Positions 25,201 through 34,470 of a stretch of DNA of 64,000 nucleotides are shown here, in pieces; positions within the stretch are counted from its first letter, which is position 1; each line of letters begins with the position of its first letter. The notes below the pieces were generated by a model. It did not search any database. It was not told the origin of the DNA and worked only from the letters and a program-made list of their open reading frames with translations. Source of the DNA: Petrosia ficiformis (lineage: Eukaryota; Porifera; Demospongiae; Haplosclerida; Petrosiidae); NCBI GenBank assembly GCA_947044365.1, contig OX345636.1, positions 12,791,309-12,855,308 on the forward strand, read 5' to 3'. The translations under genes and the position numbers were made by a program.

Positions 25201-28200
25201 GACCCCAAAATGGTGGGTGTAGCTTGTGCCAACATGCAGTGGGATTCTTTTGTTTGCCCCAGTTGCAGTCAAAAGAGGGAGAACACTGCATTTGAATTAA
25301 CCCTACGATGCACTTGGGAACTTTCTAGTCCCGATAAGCAAGTTGGTAGAAGTAGTACTTCATGTCGGTAAAGGAGCCAAGTTTGGGATAGAGAAAGTGA
25401 ACGGTGGGCAAAATATATGCAACAGAGACACCAGTGTTGGAAATGGGAAGAATTTTGAAAAACAAGCTCAGTCCTCTAAGGGTAATAAATGATATTCATT
25501 AATTTGGTTAATACAAATTAAGAACCATTGTATTTAGTCTCCCGGAATTCATTTAACGTGACTCCACAGTAATTAATTTTTATTACATTTAAATTAGTTT
25601 CACAATTAACGCAAAACAAAACAGTAATCTCAGACCTCCTTTGACTGTTGGGAAGTTTTAAAAAGGAGTTGAATTTGCATGTCAGCACATCTGGCTTTGA
25701 ACAAATGAATACTGATGTTAAACCAAGCCAGTAGCACTACAACAATGTATTGATGATGTCTTTCCTAACATCAAAGAACGTTTACGAGAATGAAGTGTAT
25801 AATACATGTTACAAATCTAACACAAGAACATTTATGGTTGCAACCAGACCCTTCTCTGCCTGTTTATCATAATGTGGAGAGGGCCTAGTCTCCATGCTAA
25901 GCCTTGTATCAGCTCCAAAGGTTCATTTTCAATTTCATTGACAATGAATTACTCATATTCAGTCATGATATGAAAATAAATGACATCATTATGATAATTA
26001 TTATTTATGTTTATAATTATTTTGTTTTAACAATGTCTCATGTTTTATGATTGTAATATAATTATATTATTTTAATCATGGTTAAGATGAAACAGAGAAA
26101 CATTATTGTAGATGTGGACATTGGCAGGTATATGAAGCTCTATGTCTTAGAATTAAAATTAATCTTTGCTTGCCTTGAGCCTGAGATGAACAAACATCTT
26201 GTTTGGATAAGTAGTCATCAGTGATGTAGAAGACGGAATAAACCAACTGTTATTACAGTGCTACAGACTGCATGTAGCTGAGATTGAATACTTCAAACCT
26301 GGTTCATAACATGTAATTATAGTTACCAGTATATAAATTTATAATATTATATTATTTATAATTAAAATGCAAATGTAGCTATAAAATTAATTATTACTAT
26401 AATAATAATTGTGTAATATTCTATGTATTATACATATACATGTACATTTGTCGTCAGTAAACAATGCCAGCTTCCATTGATCATTAAATGTAATTTTATT
26501 TAATGTTTACACTTATCACAAATTCATAAACACTGCTGCAAACACAATCATTATGAATAATAGATTTTCAATGAAATCGTCAACAAGAACTGTAATGACC
26601 TTTCCAAGCTGATACCAGGACCATTCTGCTCAACTGCCATTTTGTATATTGGACAGAGCACGGTCTCCTTGCTACCGATGTATAACATGTACATGTAATA
26701 TATGCTGAACAATGCATGCATGTGTGAGAAGAAAGGCTACATGTGTGTGCAATAATGATAGGTCTGCATTTGATATTGAATCCTTGCATTGTTGTAGATC
26801 GGATCACACTAACTTCCTATGAATTTATTACTATTTCTCAAAACTACAAATTTTATGATTTACTTGAAACTGAACTACACCAGTTTCAAAATTAATACTA
26901 TATTTAGCAGACGGTGAATGTGATTTTAAGTTGTACAAATAATTATATGCATGTCCTTTATGCATAGTGCAATAATGACTGTTTGGAAACATGTCAATAA
27001 TGGAAGTCTAAAAATACCAATTTTTATGGCCCGTAGGGCCATTCCTATGATTGCTTTCCACGGGGTTTAATGTTATATTCTTGTGTCACTTGCGTGAGTA
27101 TGCGTTGTATACGTAGTCAAGGAACGCGCGCGCTCAAGCTCTTCAGAGAAAAGCTGTGTAGTATATGTAGAAACTAGAAGTAATAGCTAGCTATTCTACC
27201 TGAAATATATTCTTAAAATTCTACAAGGCTCTTTAAAAGGTAAACAGAGTAGATAATCAAAATAATAACTATAAAGGCTGATGTGTTTCAGGCATCATAA
27301 AGATAGCCATGATTACTGAATGCTGCACACCACAAAGCAGTCATAGAGATACTTTGTTCTTCACTTAATAAATCTGGGATGTGTTTTTTTCTCTATATAC
27401 ACTTGTTCTTAAAGATTTCAAATTCCACCTGACATCACTCTTCATGGCACAAGATCTCAATGTCAAATGAGTTTATTTAACCCTCACTAACAAAAACACC
27501 AGGGACATTATTGTGTGCTGATTTTCTCTTAGCCTCAGAGAAAATCAGCACACAATTAATGTTAATGAATGCCATTAGTATTGGACCCATACATAGCTAG
27601 AGATCACACCAACTACATCAGTTAATATAAAATCATGATTAAATAAAAATGAATACAAAACTGCACCAATTTCAATTGTACTATAGTGTATAGCAAATGG
27701 TAATACACCTTAGCTGTAGAAGATCACAACTCTATCTCGTTTGTTACTCATATTTCATTATTGCAAATGTTATAGTTGGCAGCCACTATATATCTTTGTT
27801 TGATTGAACACAGTGTATACGTTATGTGTCAACTCTATTTCAATTCTAAATGTGTTCACTAAAAGCAGATTTTTAGGGTCTTACTCTTTATATAACTTAA
27901 GGAATATTTCACTGCATCTGTGTTTACATATAAATTTATACTCTGCCAAAGAGCATGTGACTCAAGTTACATAGCTGTGTCAACCTTTGTCAAATGAAGT
28001 TACTTAAAATAATATTATTCATAATGTTTACAAATGAGATAGATGTACAAGTGTGCACCCTAAGTGTAGAGCATAAATAGCTTGTAGAGTAGATAAGAAA
28101 GTAAGAATTTGTAGTGAACTGATTAGATATTGAGTGTTGTGTATTTTGTTAAAGAGTGAGAATCATGTGGAATCATTGGAAAACTATGAGTATGATAATG

Positions 28201-31200
28201 TCTTGCTTTGTCAGTAGGTACTGCAACACAATTAGCACTTATTAACTGAGCATGGAACTACTCGTTAACTGTAAACAATGTTATTTTTTTCTTACTTCAA
28301 TTCAGCAAAGACACTGATAATTATATTTGCTTGTATCACAAGACAGTGAAGCTATACAGATGTTGTTGTCCTATATGCATTTCTGCTGGGTGTAGTCCAG
28401 TAACAAACAGTTCATTTATTTCTGCCGTTTGGCATGTCTGCCTTCTTACTTTCAAGATTCTAATTATGTGGGCATTGATGCAACTTTTTTGAAAAGTTGA
28501 ACAATGGTTTATATAGTAGTTGTATGTTTCTTCCGTAGTGATTCATGTACTCCTGTATATTGCTGCTATCTAGAATGTAAAACAATTATACAACTTGATA
28601 ATTATCATTCATGACTTAATTAAGTTAACTAATGCTTTAAATTTTAGGTCAATCTTCTCATTCATACTCAATGACTGATAAACTTGATTACACTCCTCCA
28701 GTTTTTATATCAACCATATCACAATCCACACCTCAACAGCCATCCACTGATATATATAGAACACGCATAGTCTCTGATCCAAACTACCAGAAGGCTTGTT
28801 ATCAACCACCTCATAAGAAACTGAAAACAGATGAACAAATATTAACTCGAAAACATCCAATGACTCCCCTTCCTATTGAAGAAAGTGATCTTCAACCATA
28901 TCTTCCAAAGAGACATAAAACAGATCAGCAAACACAATTATTATCTACTACTACAAATATCTCTGCACTTCCACAGCATCAAGCAAGAAACACAATTCCT
29001 GACTCTATTCCAGGTTGTACTATGAATATAGATCAACTCACAGAAAATGTGAACGAATGCTCTTCTGTTAAATCCACTAATGTTCAACTGACTCTCCCAC
29101 TTTCATCCACTGATACATATAGAACACACATTTCTGATCCTCATGAGATAAAATTATATAGAAACTACCAGATAGCTTGTTATAACAAAACAGAATTTCC
29201 TACTTATTTTAAAGAACCTACTCCATCAATCAAAAAGTTTATAAATCTCAAACTTGTACACAAGAAAAGAGAAAATAAGGAAGAGAGAATTGAAGGAATG
29301 ACAGATAAGCTTCATGGAAATGTAATAAAATATGTAGGGCAAAGAGGACCTTTAGGTATTGAACAAATAGCTGAAGTAAAAGAGTGTGAAAAACTTCCTC
29401 ATAACATACTTATTGAAGGAGATCCTGGTGTAGGAAAGACTACACTAGTGTGGGAACTGTGTAAAGGATGGGGAGAAAATAGACTACTACATCAATGGGA
29501 TGTTGTAGTACTAGTACAACTTCGTGATATTGATGCAAGAGAAGCAAATAATTTGGAACAGCTTCTTGATCCAGATGAACAGTTTAGGAGTGAGTTGGAC
29601 TACATAAAGAGGACAAATGGAAATGGTGTTATGATAATATTTGATGGCTACGATGAGCTTTCTCAAAAGCAGAAACAACGAACATCAGTTTTTCAAAGGC
29701 TACTAGTTGGAAAACTATTGCCTGGTGCTACTTTGCTTGTAACCAGTCGCCCTTCGGCTACACGAGAACTTCCTGCGGCATTCAGGGAACAACTTCATGA
29801 ACATATTGAAGTGGTTGGCTTTAGTGACAGTGACATTGACAAATATATTGAGTGTAAATTTTGTGATGATCCAGACATTTTGAAAGATTTTCAGTCCTAT
29901 ATATCATGTCATCCATTCATATATAAAGCCATGTATATTCCTCTTCACTGTGCATTAGTGACTGACTTGTACCAGACAAATTGGAGGAAAGGAAAGAAAG
30001 AATTTGCTCCAAAAACAATCACACAACTCTATACCTGTTTTATTCACTCACTACTAGAACGGTATCTTGATGATCATCCTGTGTATGGACCACAGGAACT
30101 ATGTATCCAAGAGCTAATAGACTTACCCCAAGATGTGTATGATCATCTGCGAACTCTTGCTCAGTTAGCAGCCAATGGTATTGAAACGCAACAGTATGTG
30201 TTTGATAATCTTACACATAACACACTGGGTCTTATGCAGAGGGTAAATGACAGTGAGTCTCGTAAGTCTAACTCGGTTTCATACAGCTTCCTTCACTTGA
30301 CACTTCAAGAGTATCTTGCTGCTCTCTACTGGTCTAAACTTTCATCTGAAAGAGTGTCTCATCTTTTTACAGAATCAGGTGCTCTACCAGTGGAAAAATA
30401 TATTCAACAGCATTCTTTTTTTCTGCAAACTAATATGAAATTTAGAGATGAAGATTCTGATATTCACTGGCCAGCGTTACATTTCTATGGAGGGTTAACA
30501 GGAATTTTAGAAACACCTCTTGAATCCTTTTTTGTGGACATGATACCTAACTCTGTAAATCATAATGTTCTTTATTTACTGTTTGAGTCACAAAATCCAG
30601 AATATGTTTCAAGAATATTAAAAGGCAACCAATATCTTGTTCAAATCCGCTCAAAACTTCAAGGTTACATCACTGGATATTGCATATCTCACTGTTCTTC
30701 CACAGCAGAGTGGGAGATTGATGATAGGAATAATGATTTATTACAATCAATGATTACTGGTACATCTAGTGGTATGGGTGGAGTGATCACTTCTTTAGTC
30801 ATTACAAATATTACTGACTATTCTAAATGTTTGCAAATGCTATATCAACTCGAACACTACACAAAAACACTTTCTTTCCTTTCTCTTGAGAATTTTTATT
30901 CCTCTTACCTTAGTTCATCTTCGTTCTTTTATCATCCTTCATGGGATAATGATTGTATCAGATGTGATGAGCTCTCCCAACTATACAGATATTGCCCTAA
31001 ACTACAAACATTTATACTTTCAGTTAAAGGTTCAAAATTGCATTGCACTCCAATGTTTTCTTCACTTCATCTTATGACCTGTTTGGTCACATTAGATGTT
31101 ACAGGTGTTGTTATAGATGATTCAAATCATGAAGTGAGTACTGGACTCAGGCAAACAACAACATTAAATTCACTAAGCTTGAGTGAGTGTGATTTGATGA

Positions 31201-33305
31201 ACCTATCACCAGAAGGACTATCACAAAATAGGTCAATAGTTTCATTGAATTTTAGTAATTTTAAGATGAATATTGAAGGTGCCAAAGTGCTGAAGAAAAT
31301 TTTAAGTGAAAATTTAAACCTCCGGAGGTTGTCATTAGGTGGTAACGTGCACTGTTTTAATTGTACTCCAGATGAAGAGCATTCAAATTCTCTTATTATT
31401 GCAAAGGAGTTATTTGAAGGCATACAACAAAGTAAGAGTCTAAAACAGTTATCACTGAATGACTTTCATTTGTTTGGATTAGAAGAGATAAGTACAAATT
31501 CTACATTAAATTCATTAGAGTTGAATTATTATGACATGGATAGTGAAGGAGCTATGACACTAAAACGAGTACTAACTACGAACATATCTTTGAGACAAAT
31601 GTCACTAAATGTTTTTTTTATATCTATGGACATAGCTGAAGTATTAGGAGAAGGGTTACAACACAACACAGGAATTGTAGAACTTACACTGAAAAATATT
31701 AAAGGTGATGGTGTAATTGGAAACATTATACAAAAATTAGGAAAGAATTCTACATTAACTTCATTGAGGTTGTTGTGGGATGTCAAAGACATAAATGAGG
31801 AAGAAGTAGCTATAGATAAAGAAGGTGCTGTTGCACTAAAACAAGCACTAATTGAGAATAAGACTTTGGAAGAAATGATAATAGATTTTTTTATTAAATC
31901 TATGGATGTGCATGAAGCTGAAGTAGTAGCTGAAGGATTACAATACAATACAGGAGTTATACAATTGTGTCTCTTTAGTATCACAGAGGATGTTGTATTT
32001 GGAACACTTTTACAAGGACTAAGGAGGAATTCTACATTAACTTCATTGGAGTTGTGGAATAACAACATTGATCAGGAAGGAGCTAGTGCACTAAAACAAG
32101 TATTAATAGAGAATAAAACTTTGAGAAAACTCATACTAGACAGTTGTATTAAATCTATGGATGTAGCTGAAGTTATAGCTATAGGATTGCGTTATAATAC
32201 AGGAGTTGTAGAATTGAGACTGTTACATATTGGTGTAATTAGAACTCTTATACAGGGACTAACATACAATAGCTCATTACAATCATTATCATTAGTTGGT
32301 AATGATATGAATATCAAAGATTATCATGTGTTATGTGATCTTCTGAAATTGAACCAGACAATGAAATATTTAACTATTGCTGACTATATCGATCTTGAAA
32401 CAGCTAAATATCTTGCCGATTCACTTGTTAATGTTAATGACAGTTTAGAAGAGATAAGAATACTTGAAGTAACTGGTACAATGGGACAGAATGGTGCTAA
32501 AGTCTTAGCTGATGCTATAATAAAGAGTACTGTTAAACTAATACTACCGGACATGTATCAACAACACCTCTCAGTTTATTCCTATCCTATAGACAAAGTG
32601 ATATACAAGAATGAAGAAGAAAGTAAGTCATTATATATAATAACAAAATAATATATTATTGACTGGTAGCAGACTACTTGTTATGACATACATACATATT
32701 CTAAATGTTTAACTAGACAATCAACCAAAACAATTGAAAAGTGGAATATATTGTGTGCTGCTATGGAATGTTGTATATGATAGATTATTTTAATGTCATT
32801 TTAATTACACAATTTCAGAAGATTTATTGTACATAATTTGATTGATTCTTAGCTTTTTTTAATTAATGGAATGGTGCTATGACCAAGTCAAACTGGCCCT
32901 GACTTGATAAGCTTATTGATATTTTAATTGTAAAGGTGTAGATCTTTTACTTTACTGTGCAGCTGTTTAAATACAGGTAAGCAGATACAATGTGATTTGA
33001 ACTTGGAACGAGAAATTTTACTTAAACAAATCAAAGATTACTCTCAGTGTAACTTGATTAATACACGTGGTATAGTTACGAATTTGTCATGCATGACTAT
33101 TAATTTTACTAAGAAAGATAATTATAATTATTATTATGGAGTAAAACGTATCTCTATGATTGCTGGCTTTGTGATGTCATCATTCAATAATCATGGCCAA
33201 CTTTCTCTTGTCTACATTTTATTGTTATGTTTCCTGTCATACTATTTTTTTCTCTCTTGCTATACAGTTGAGGAATTATATGGTGTAACAATTGAGGAGT
33301 TATGA
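13216..33305 (+). CDS. NLR receptor: 2A leader, death folds, NACHT, LRR
   Basis: Predicted intracellular pattern-recognition receptor of the NACHT-LRR family with death-fold effector domains. Exons with matching phases are 13216-13480, 13575-13850, 17092-17121 (optional), 18732-18989, 21876-22965, 23028-23076, 23146-23200, 28648-32622 and 33268-33305, giving 2011 residues. Order: a hydrophobic leader ending in GDVEKNPGP (79-87), death fold 1, death fold 2, death fold 3 with a helical region, a basic Pro/Thr-rich linker, NACHT with Walker A GDPGVGKT (about 932) and Walker B VMIIFDGYDEL (about 1002), and about a dozen LRRs (about 1500-1960). The last exon adds 12 codons; reading through the last donor would instead end at 32651. 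A poly(A) signal follows at 33468. No stop or frameshift is seen. Omitting the 30-nt exon keeps the frame. Ligand unknown. Confidence 0.85.
13450..13476 (+). other. 2A peptide motif in NLR exon 1
   Basis: GDVEKNPGP matches the canonical 2A consensus D-V/I-E-x-N-P-G-P exactly. In known 2A peptides the ribosome skips the last Gly-Pro bond, releasing the upstream peptide and starting the downstream chain at Pro. Here the bond lies between residues 86 and 87. It is preceded by a hydrophobic run (SVLLYTLTVCIFLQLIL). The exon ends 4 nt later. Confidence 0.9.
13575..13850 (+). other. Death-fold exon 1 of the NLR
   Basis: Starts DFTPNNAAAVLRECGF and contains the typical W-SSL, the repeated E/A helices, ALDWWIK and ASWKELISAV. 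These are hallmarks of a death domain (hydrophobic core with Trp in helix 5 and the ASW-L motif). It is phase 1 at both ends, so it can be skipped or duplicated without changing the frame. Confidence 0.8.
14073..14587. mobile_element. hAT-like MITE with TAGG.TGGGCAGTAT ends
   Basis: TAGGATTGGGCAGTAT at the left is matched in inverse by ATACTGCCCACCCCTA at the right. The interior is rich in GATAT/ATATC. It lies in an NLR intron. Part of the interior (about 14150-14210) is also found inverted at about 15990-16090. No clear target duplication is left. Confidence 0.6.
15246..15460 (+). repeat. Fragment of the TATGGCCCGTAGGGCCAT MITE family
   Basis: Shares blocks with 27021-27411 and 62652-63130, such as GTGTCACTTATGCAAGTATG and the 3' part with CCACAAAACAATTATAGGCA. 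Both ends are missing. It lies in the NLR intron between 13850 and 17092. Confidence 0.55.
16439..16845. mobile_element. hAT-type MITE with 8-bp duplication GTCACAAT
   Basis: Ends are TAGGGCTGGGACAAAGGTT on the left and AACCTTTTTCCAGACCTAGCTA-type sequence on the right. GTCACAAT flanks both sides (16431-16438 and 16846-16853). The same element is present at the matching intron position of the second NLR (from 63633), so it predates their duplication. Confidence 0.8.
17092..17121 (+). other. Candidate 30-nt cassette exon of the NLR
   Basis: It has an acceptor (TTCCATAG) and a donor (G|GTAATT). It codes DMIVDDLPLK and is phase 1 at both ends, so it fits between death folds 1 and 2 with or without inclusion. 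The support is only splice sites and phase. Confidence 0.45.
17171..17787. mobile_element. MITE with CCGTAAATCCTTAAA ends
   Basis: CCGTAAATCCTTAAA and GAAGCC at the left are inverted at the right as GGCTTC and TTTAAGGATTTACGG. TA flanks both sides, which could be a 2-bp duplication. It contains sequence similar to the dispersed block GGCTTTCTTA..ATGTCTTCTGTCTAAC also seen near 3380. Length is 617 bp. It lies in an NLR intron. Confidence 0.7.
17811..18172. mobile_element. hAT MITE with 8-bp duplication CTGCTATT
   Basis: Starts CAAGGGCGTA and ends TACGCCCTTG (10-bp perfect inverted ends). It is flanked by CTGCTATT at 17803-17810 and 18173-18180. The 362-bp interior has no gene. The right-hand duplication forms part of a splice acceptor (see 18183). 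Confidence 0.88.
18183..18259 (+). other. Candidate exon or death-fold remnant next to a MITE
   Basis: Bounded by the acceptor CTGCTATTAG and the donor G|GTATGC. One frame is open and codes HEALKVLNEHSTENMPIDY.., which resembles the end of a death domain. That frame needs a two-base carry-in, whereas the neighbouring NLR exons supply one base. In the frame they would supply there is a stop (CAC TGA). I infer a dead or alternative exon. Confidence 0.35.
18732..18989 (+). other. Death-fold exon 2 of the NLR
   Basis: Acceptor TTATATAG and donor A|GTAAGT, phase 1 at both ends. The 86 residues include NWNGLGLALGLPPYILGRI, VLSHWIGTGNASWAVIVEAL and LAKKI, a textbook death-domain pattern (LG..LGL, W in helix 5, SW..L..AL). 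Confidence 0.85.
19211..19700 (-). pseudogene. Decayed pogo/jerky-type transposase fragment
   Basis: Minus-strand pieces in different frames read FMKAYLSERSKGGGTEVKEL, KKKRGRPLTLGELDGDAQRY and a stretch with ..KNQCSSSQEALEEG... The KKRGRPL..GELD..QRYL part resembles the linker after the N-terminal DNA-binding domain of pogo-like transposases. Frameshifts and stops interrupt it. It lies in the NLR intron between 18989 and 21876. The upstream open frame to 19859 on this strand was not recognised. Confidence 0.5.
19900..21360. other. NLR intron sequence, no gene seen
   Basis: AT-rich intron DNA with scattered short repeats. I see no supported exon, RNA gene or element ends here. Confidence 0.5.
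21365..21835. repeat. Foldback element just upstream of the third death-fold exon
   Basis: The left arm (about 21365-21500, with AACAAGATATTAAAATTGTC and ATGTATAAAAAATAAAGGAAC) is matched in inverse by the right arm (about 21705-21830). Identity is moderate. It ends about 40 bp before the acceptor at 21875. Confidence 0.65.
21876..22965 (+). other. NLR exon with third death fold and helical region
   Basis: It starts after TTTTAG in phase 1 and ends CT|GTAAGT in phase 2. Residues 1-110 of the exon form a third death-like fold (SELDSILARFNLSKDILEK, KLQMLWTWRKKN, YISIVKIFLEMKKPQLAEFV). The remaining 250 residues are mostly helical with one hydrophobic stretch (LAGVLLIVHLYYSSWF) and end near the donor. 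I do not recognise a named domain in the latter part. The next two small exons (23028-23076 and 23146-23200) keep the frame into the NACHT exon. Confidence 0.75.
23240..23862. mobile_element. piggyBac-type MITE with TTAA target
   Basis: Ends are CCCTTTGAGCGCG on the left and CGCGTTCAAAGGG on the right. TTAA follows the right end (23863-23866) and ATAA precedes the left, consistent with a TTAA duplication with one change. Two perfect palindromes GCGCATATATATATGCGC sit near the left end. Length is 623 bp. It lies in an NLR intron. Confidence 0.7.
24268..25485. mobile_element. Non-autonomous element with ~240-bp inverted repeats
   Basis: The left arm 24268-24515 (e.g. TGCAGTGTTCTCCCTATTTT, GACATGGAATACTACTTCTA) is matched in inverse by the right arm at about 25228-25485 with roughly three quarters identity. 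The spacer of about 0.7 kb has no recognised gene. CCTTAGAG / CTCTAAGG may mark the termini. A further CTCTAAGGGTTAA lies inside at 24838. It lies in the large NLR intron. Confidence 0.65.
25486..27020. other. NLR intron, no gene recognised
   Basis: AT-rich intron DNA. Short open stretches near 25640-25860 and 26090-26230 look like worn-out coding fragments, but I cannot place them in a family. Confidence 0.45.
27021..27411 (+). mobile_element. MITE of the TATGGCCCGTAGGGCCAT family, copy 1
   Basis: Starts TTTTTATGGCCCGTAGGGCC and ends TTTCTCTATATACACTTG. Internal blocks (AATAGCTAGCTATTCTACCT, GCCATGATTACTGAATGCTG) are shared with 55725-56195, 61376-62229 and 62652-63130. Non-coding, in the NLR intron. 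Confidence 0.75.
27510..27556. repeat. 20-bp perfect hairpin in the NLR intron
   Basis: ATTGTGTGCTGATTTTCTCT (27510-27529) is perfectly inverted at 27537-27556 with a 7-nt loop. Pairing continues outward with one bulge. It could be a hairpin RNA precursor or a very small foldback element. Confidence 0.75.
27557..28647. other. End of the large NLR intron
   Basis: AT-rich, with no supported exon. It ends in the acceptor ATTTTAG at 28647. Confidence 0.5.
28648..32622 (+). other. NLR NACHT-LRR exon
   Basis: A single open exon of 3975 nt. It begins with a Pro/Thr/Lys-rich linker in which a segment of the type STD-YRT..SDP..NYQ-ACY occurs twice and PPHKKLK / PKRHK are basic. Then NACHT: Walker A at 29418-29441, Walker B at about 29628-29670, and a sensor-like LLVTSRPSA. 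Then a winged-helix/helical part (SFLHLTLQEYLAALYW). The rest is leucine-rich repeats of the 'NSTLTSLEL..N-ID-EGA-ALKQVLIENKTLR' kind. It ends GAAGAAGAAA|GTAAGT. Confidence 0.88.
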
Positions 33306-33467
33306 GTTATAATTACTTTCTTCAAAAAGACAAACATTTCTATAAGGTGAATGATAATTACGTACAAATTACAACATCATTAATTTAGGTAGCTAATAAC
33401 CATAGTATCATCATTATAAATTCAGGAATATTCATTATTAGATGTAATAATTTATTTTTGACTGAGC

Positions 33468-33473
33468 AATAAA
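33468..33473 (+). terminator. AATAAA poly(A) signal of the NLR
   Basis: A canonical hexamer in GAGCAATAAAGATT, 163 bp after the stop of the last exon. The pogo element starts about 50 bp further on. Confidence 0.6.
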
Positions 33474-34172
33474 GATTATTTAACTTGTGATACTAATAAT
33501 TATTATTATAATTAATTATTGTGTAGCGTAAGTGACCAATTATCGACCAGGTTGTGTTCACGAGTCATAACTTTTGCTACGAAGCTTCGTCAAAGGCGGG
33601 GATTTCATTGCTTATTCGTTATTTCGTCGTGATCTTCCAGCATTAATTTGACGTCAGAATCTCGTTTCATTGTGTAGCGCACACACACTAAATGCGATAT
33701 CGCGGGAGCCAATTATCGACCACCGATACCAGTTATCAACCACCCATAGAAATGCTATTGTAAAATTATCGACCAGTTAGTCATCGGACCATGTATTTAT
33801 CAGGTAGTACATTCTCTCATGTTATAAAATATATTGTGGCGAACATTTGTTGTTAGTAATCACAATTATACCTTGAAAGTTTTAAAAATATTGACCACAT
33901 GTGTGTCAAAGACAGAAAACATCCATGTTTTGTTAATCAGAGTAAAAACAATAAGTACTATTAGCCTAGTTAAACTTCAAACAGAACTGTCTAGCTCCAT
34001 GTTGTGCACAATAGTGAATATATGTGAACTATATCTTATAAAACATAACAAAATGCTGTTTATTACATAATTATTACAATTGTTGTCAAATTATGATTAT
34101 TTGCATTTCACATTACTCAACTATTGTTGAAATATGGAAAAGTGAGAAAAAATAACAAAACATTTCAGCAAA

Positions 34173-34430
34173 TTAAGATAATATGTCAAGGCAAAATGGG
34201 CAAACCCGCTCCTCCCCATTATCATCGACAATACAATCTTCAATGCAGTCTTCGTGTGACCACCTCCAACATGCACAAGAAATCCACTCAGCCCCACTTC
34301 CTTCAAGAATGTCATCATCATATGTTCCAAAACACATGCAGCACTCGTTATCATTAATGGTTATGTCCACTGCAATGTCTATTCCTCGAGTCTTCTTGAT
34401 CTGTGGCTTGTCTGCTGTGGTTGTTTCCAA
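34173..34430 (-). pseudogene. C-terminal PHD/RING-like zinc finger of the pogo transposase
   Basis: Reads NECCMCFGTYDD, SCACWRWSHEDC and CPFCLDIL, i.e. paired cysteines with an H-x2-C pair as in PHD-like fingers. Such fingers end several pogo/jerky-type transposases. It is in a different frame from the main open frame and separated from it by a stop, so either a small intron or decay lies between. Confidence 0.55.
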
Positions 34431-34470
34431 TTTCCTTTTTCTTTATCTTCCATCGGGCATTGGTTCAGTA

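Noticed and set aside
31529..32068. 179-residue open frame opposite the LRR exon
   Set aside because: Antisense shadow of the leucine-rich repeats.
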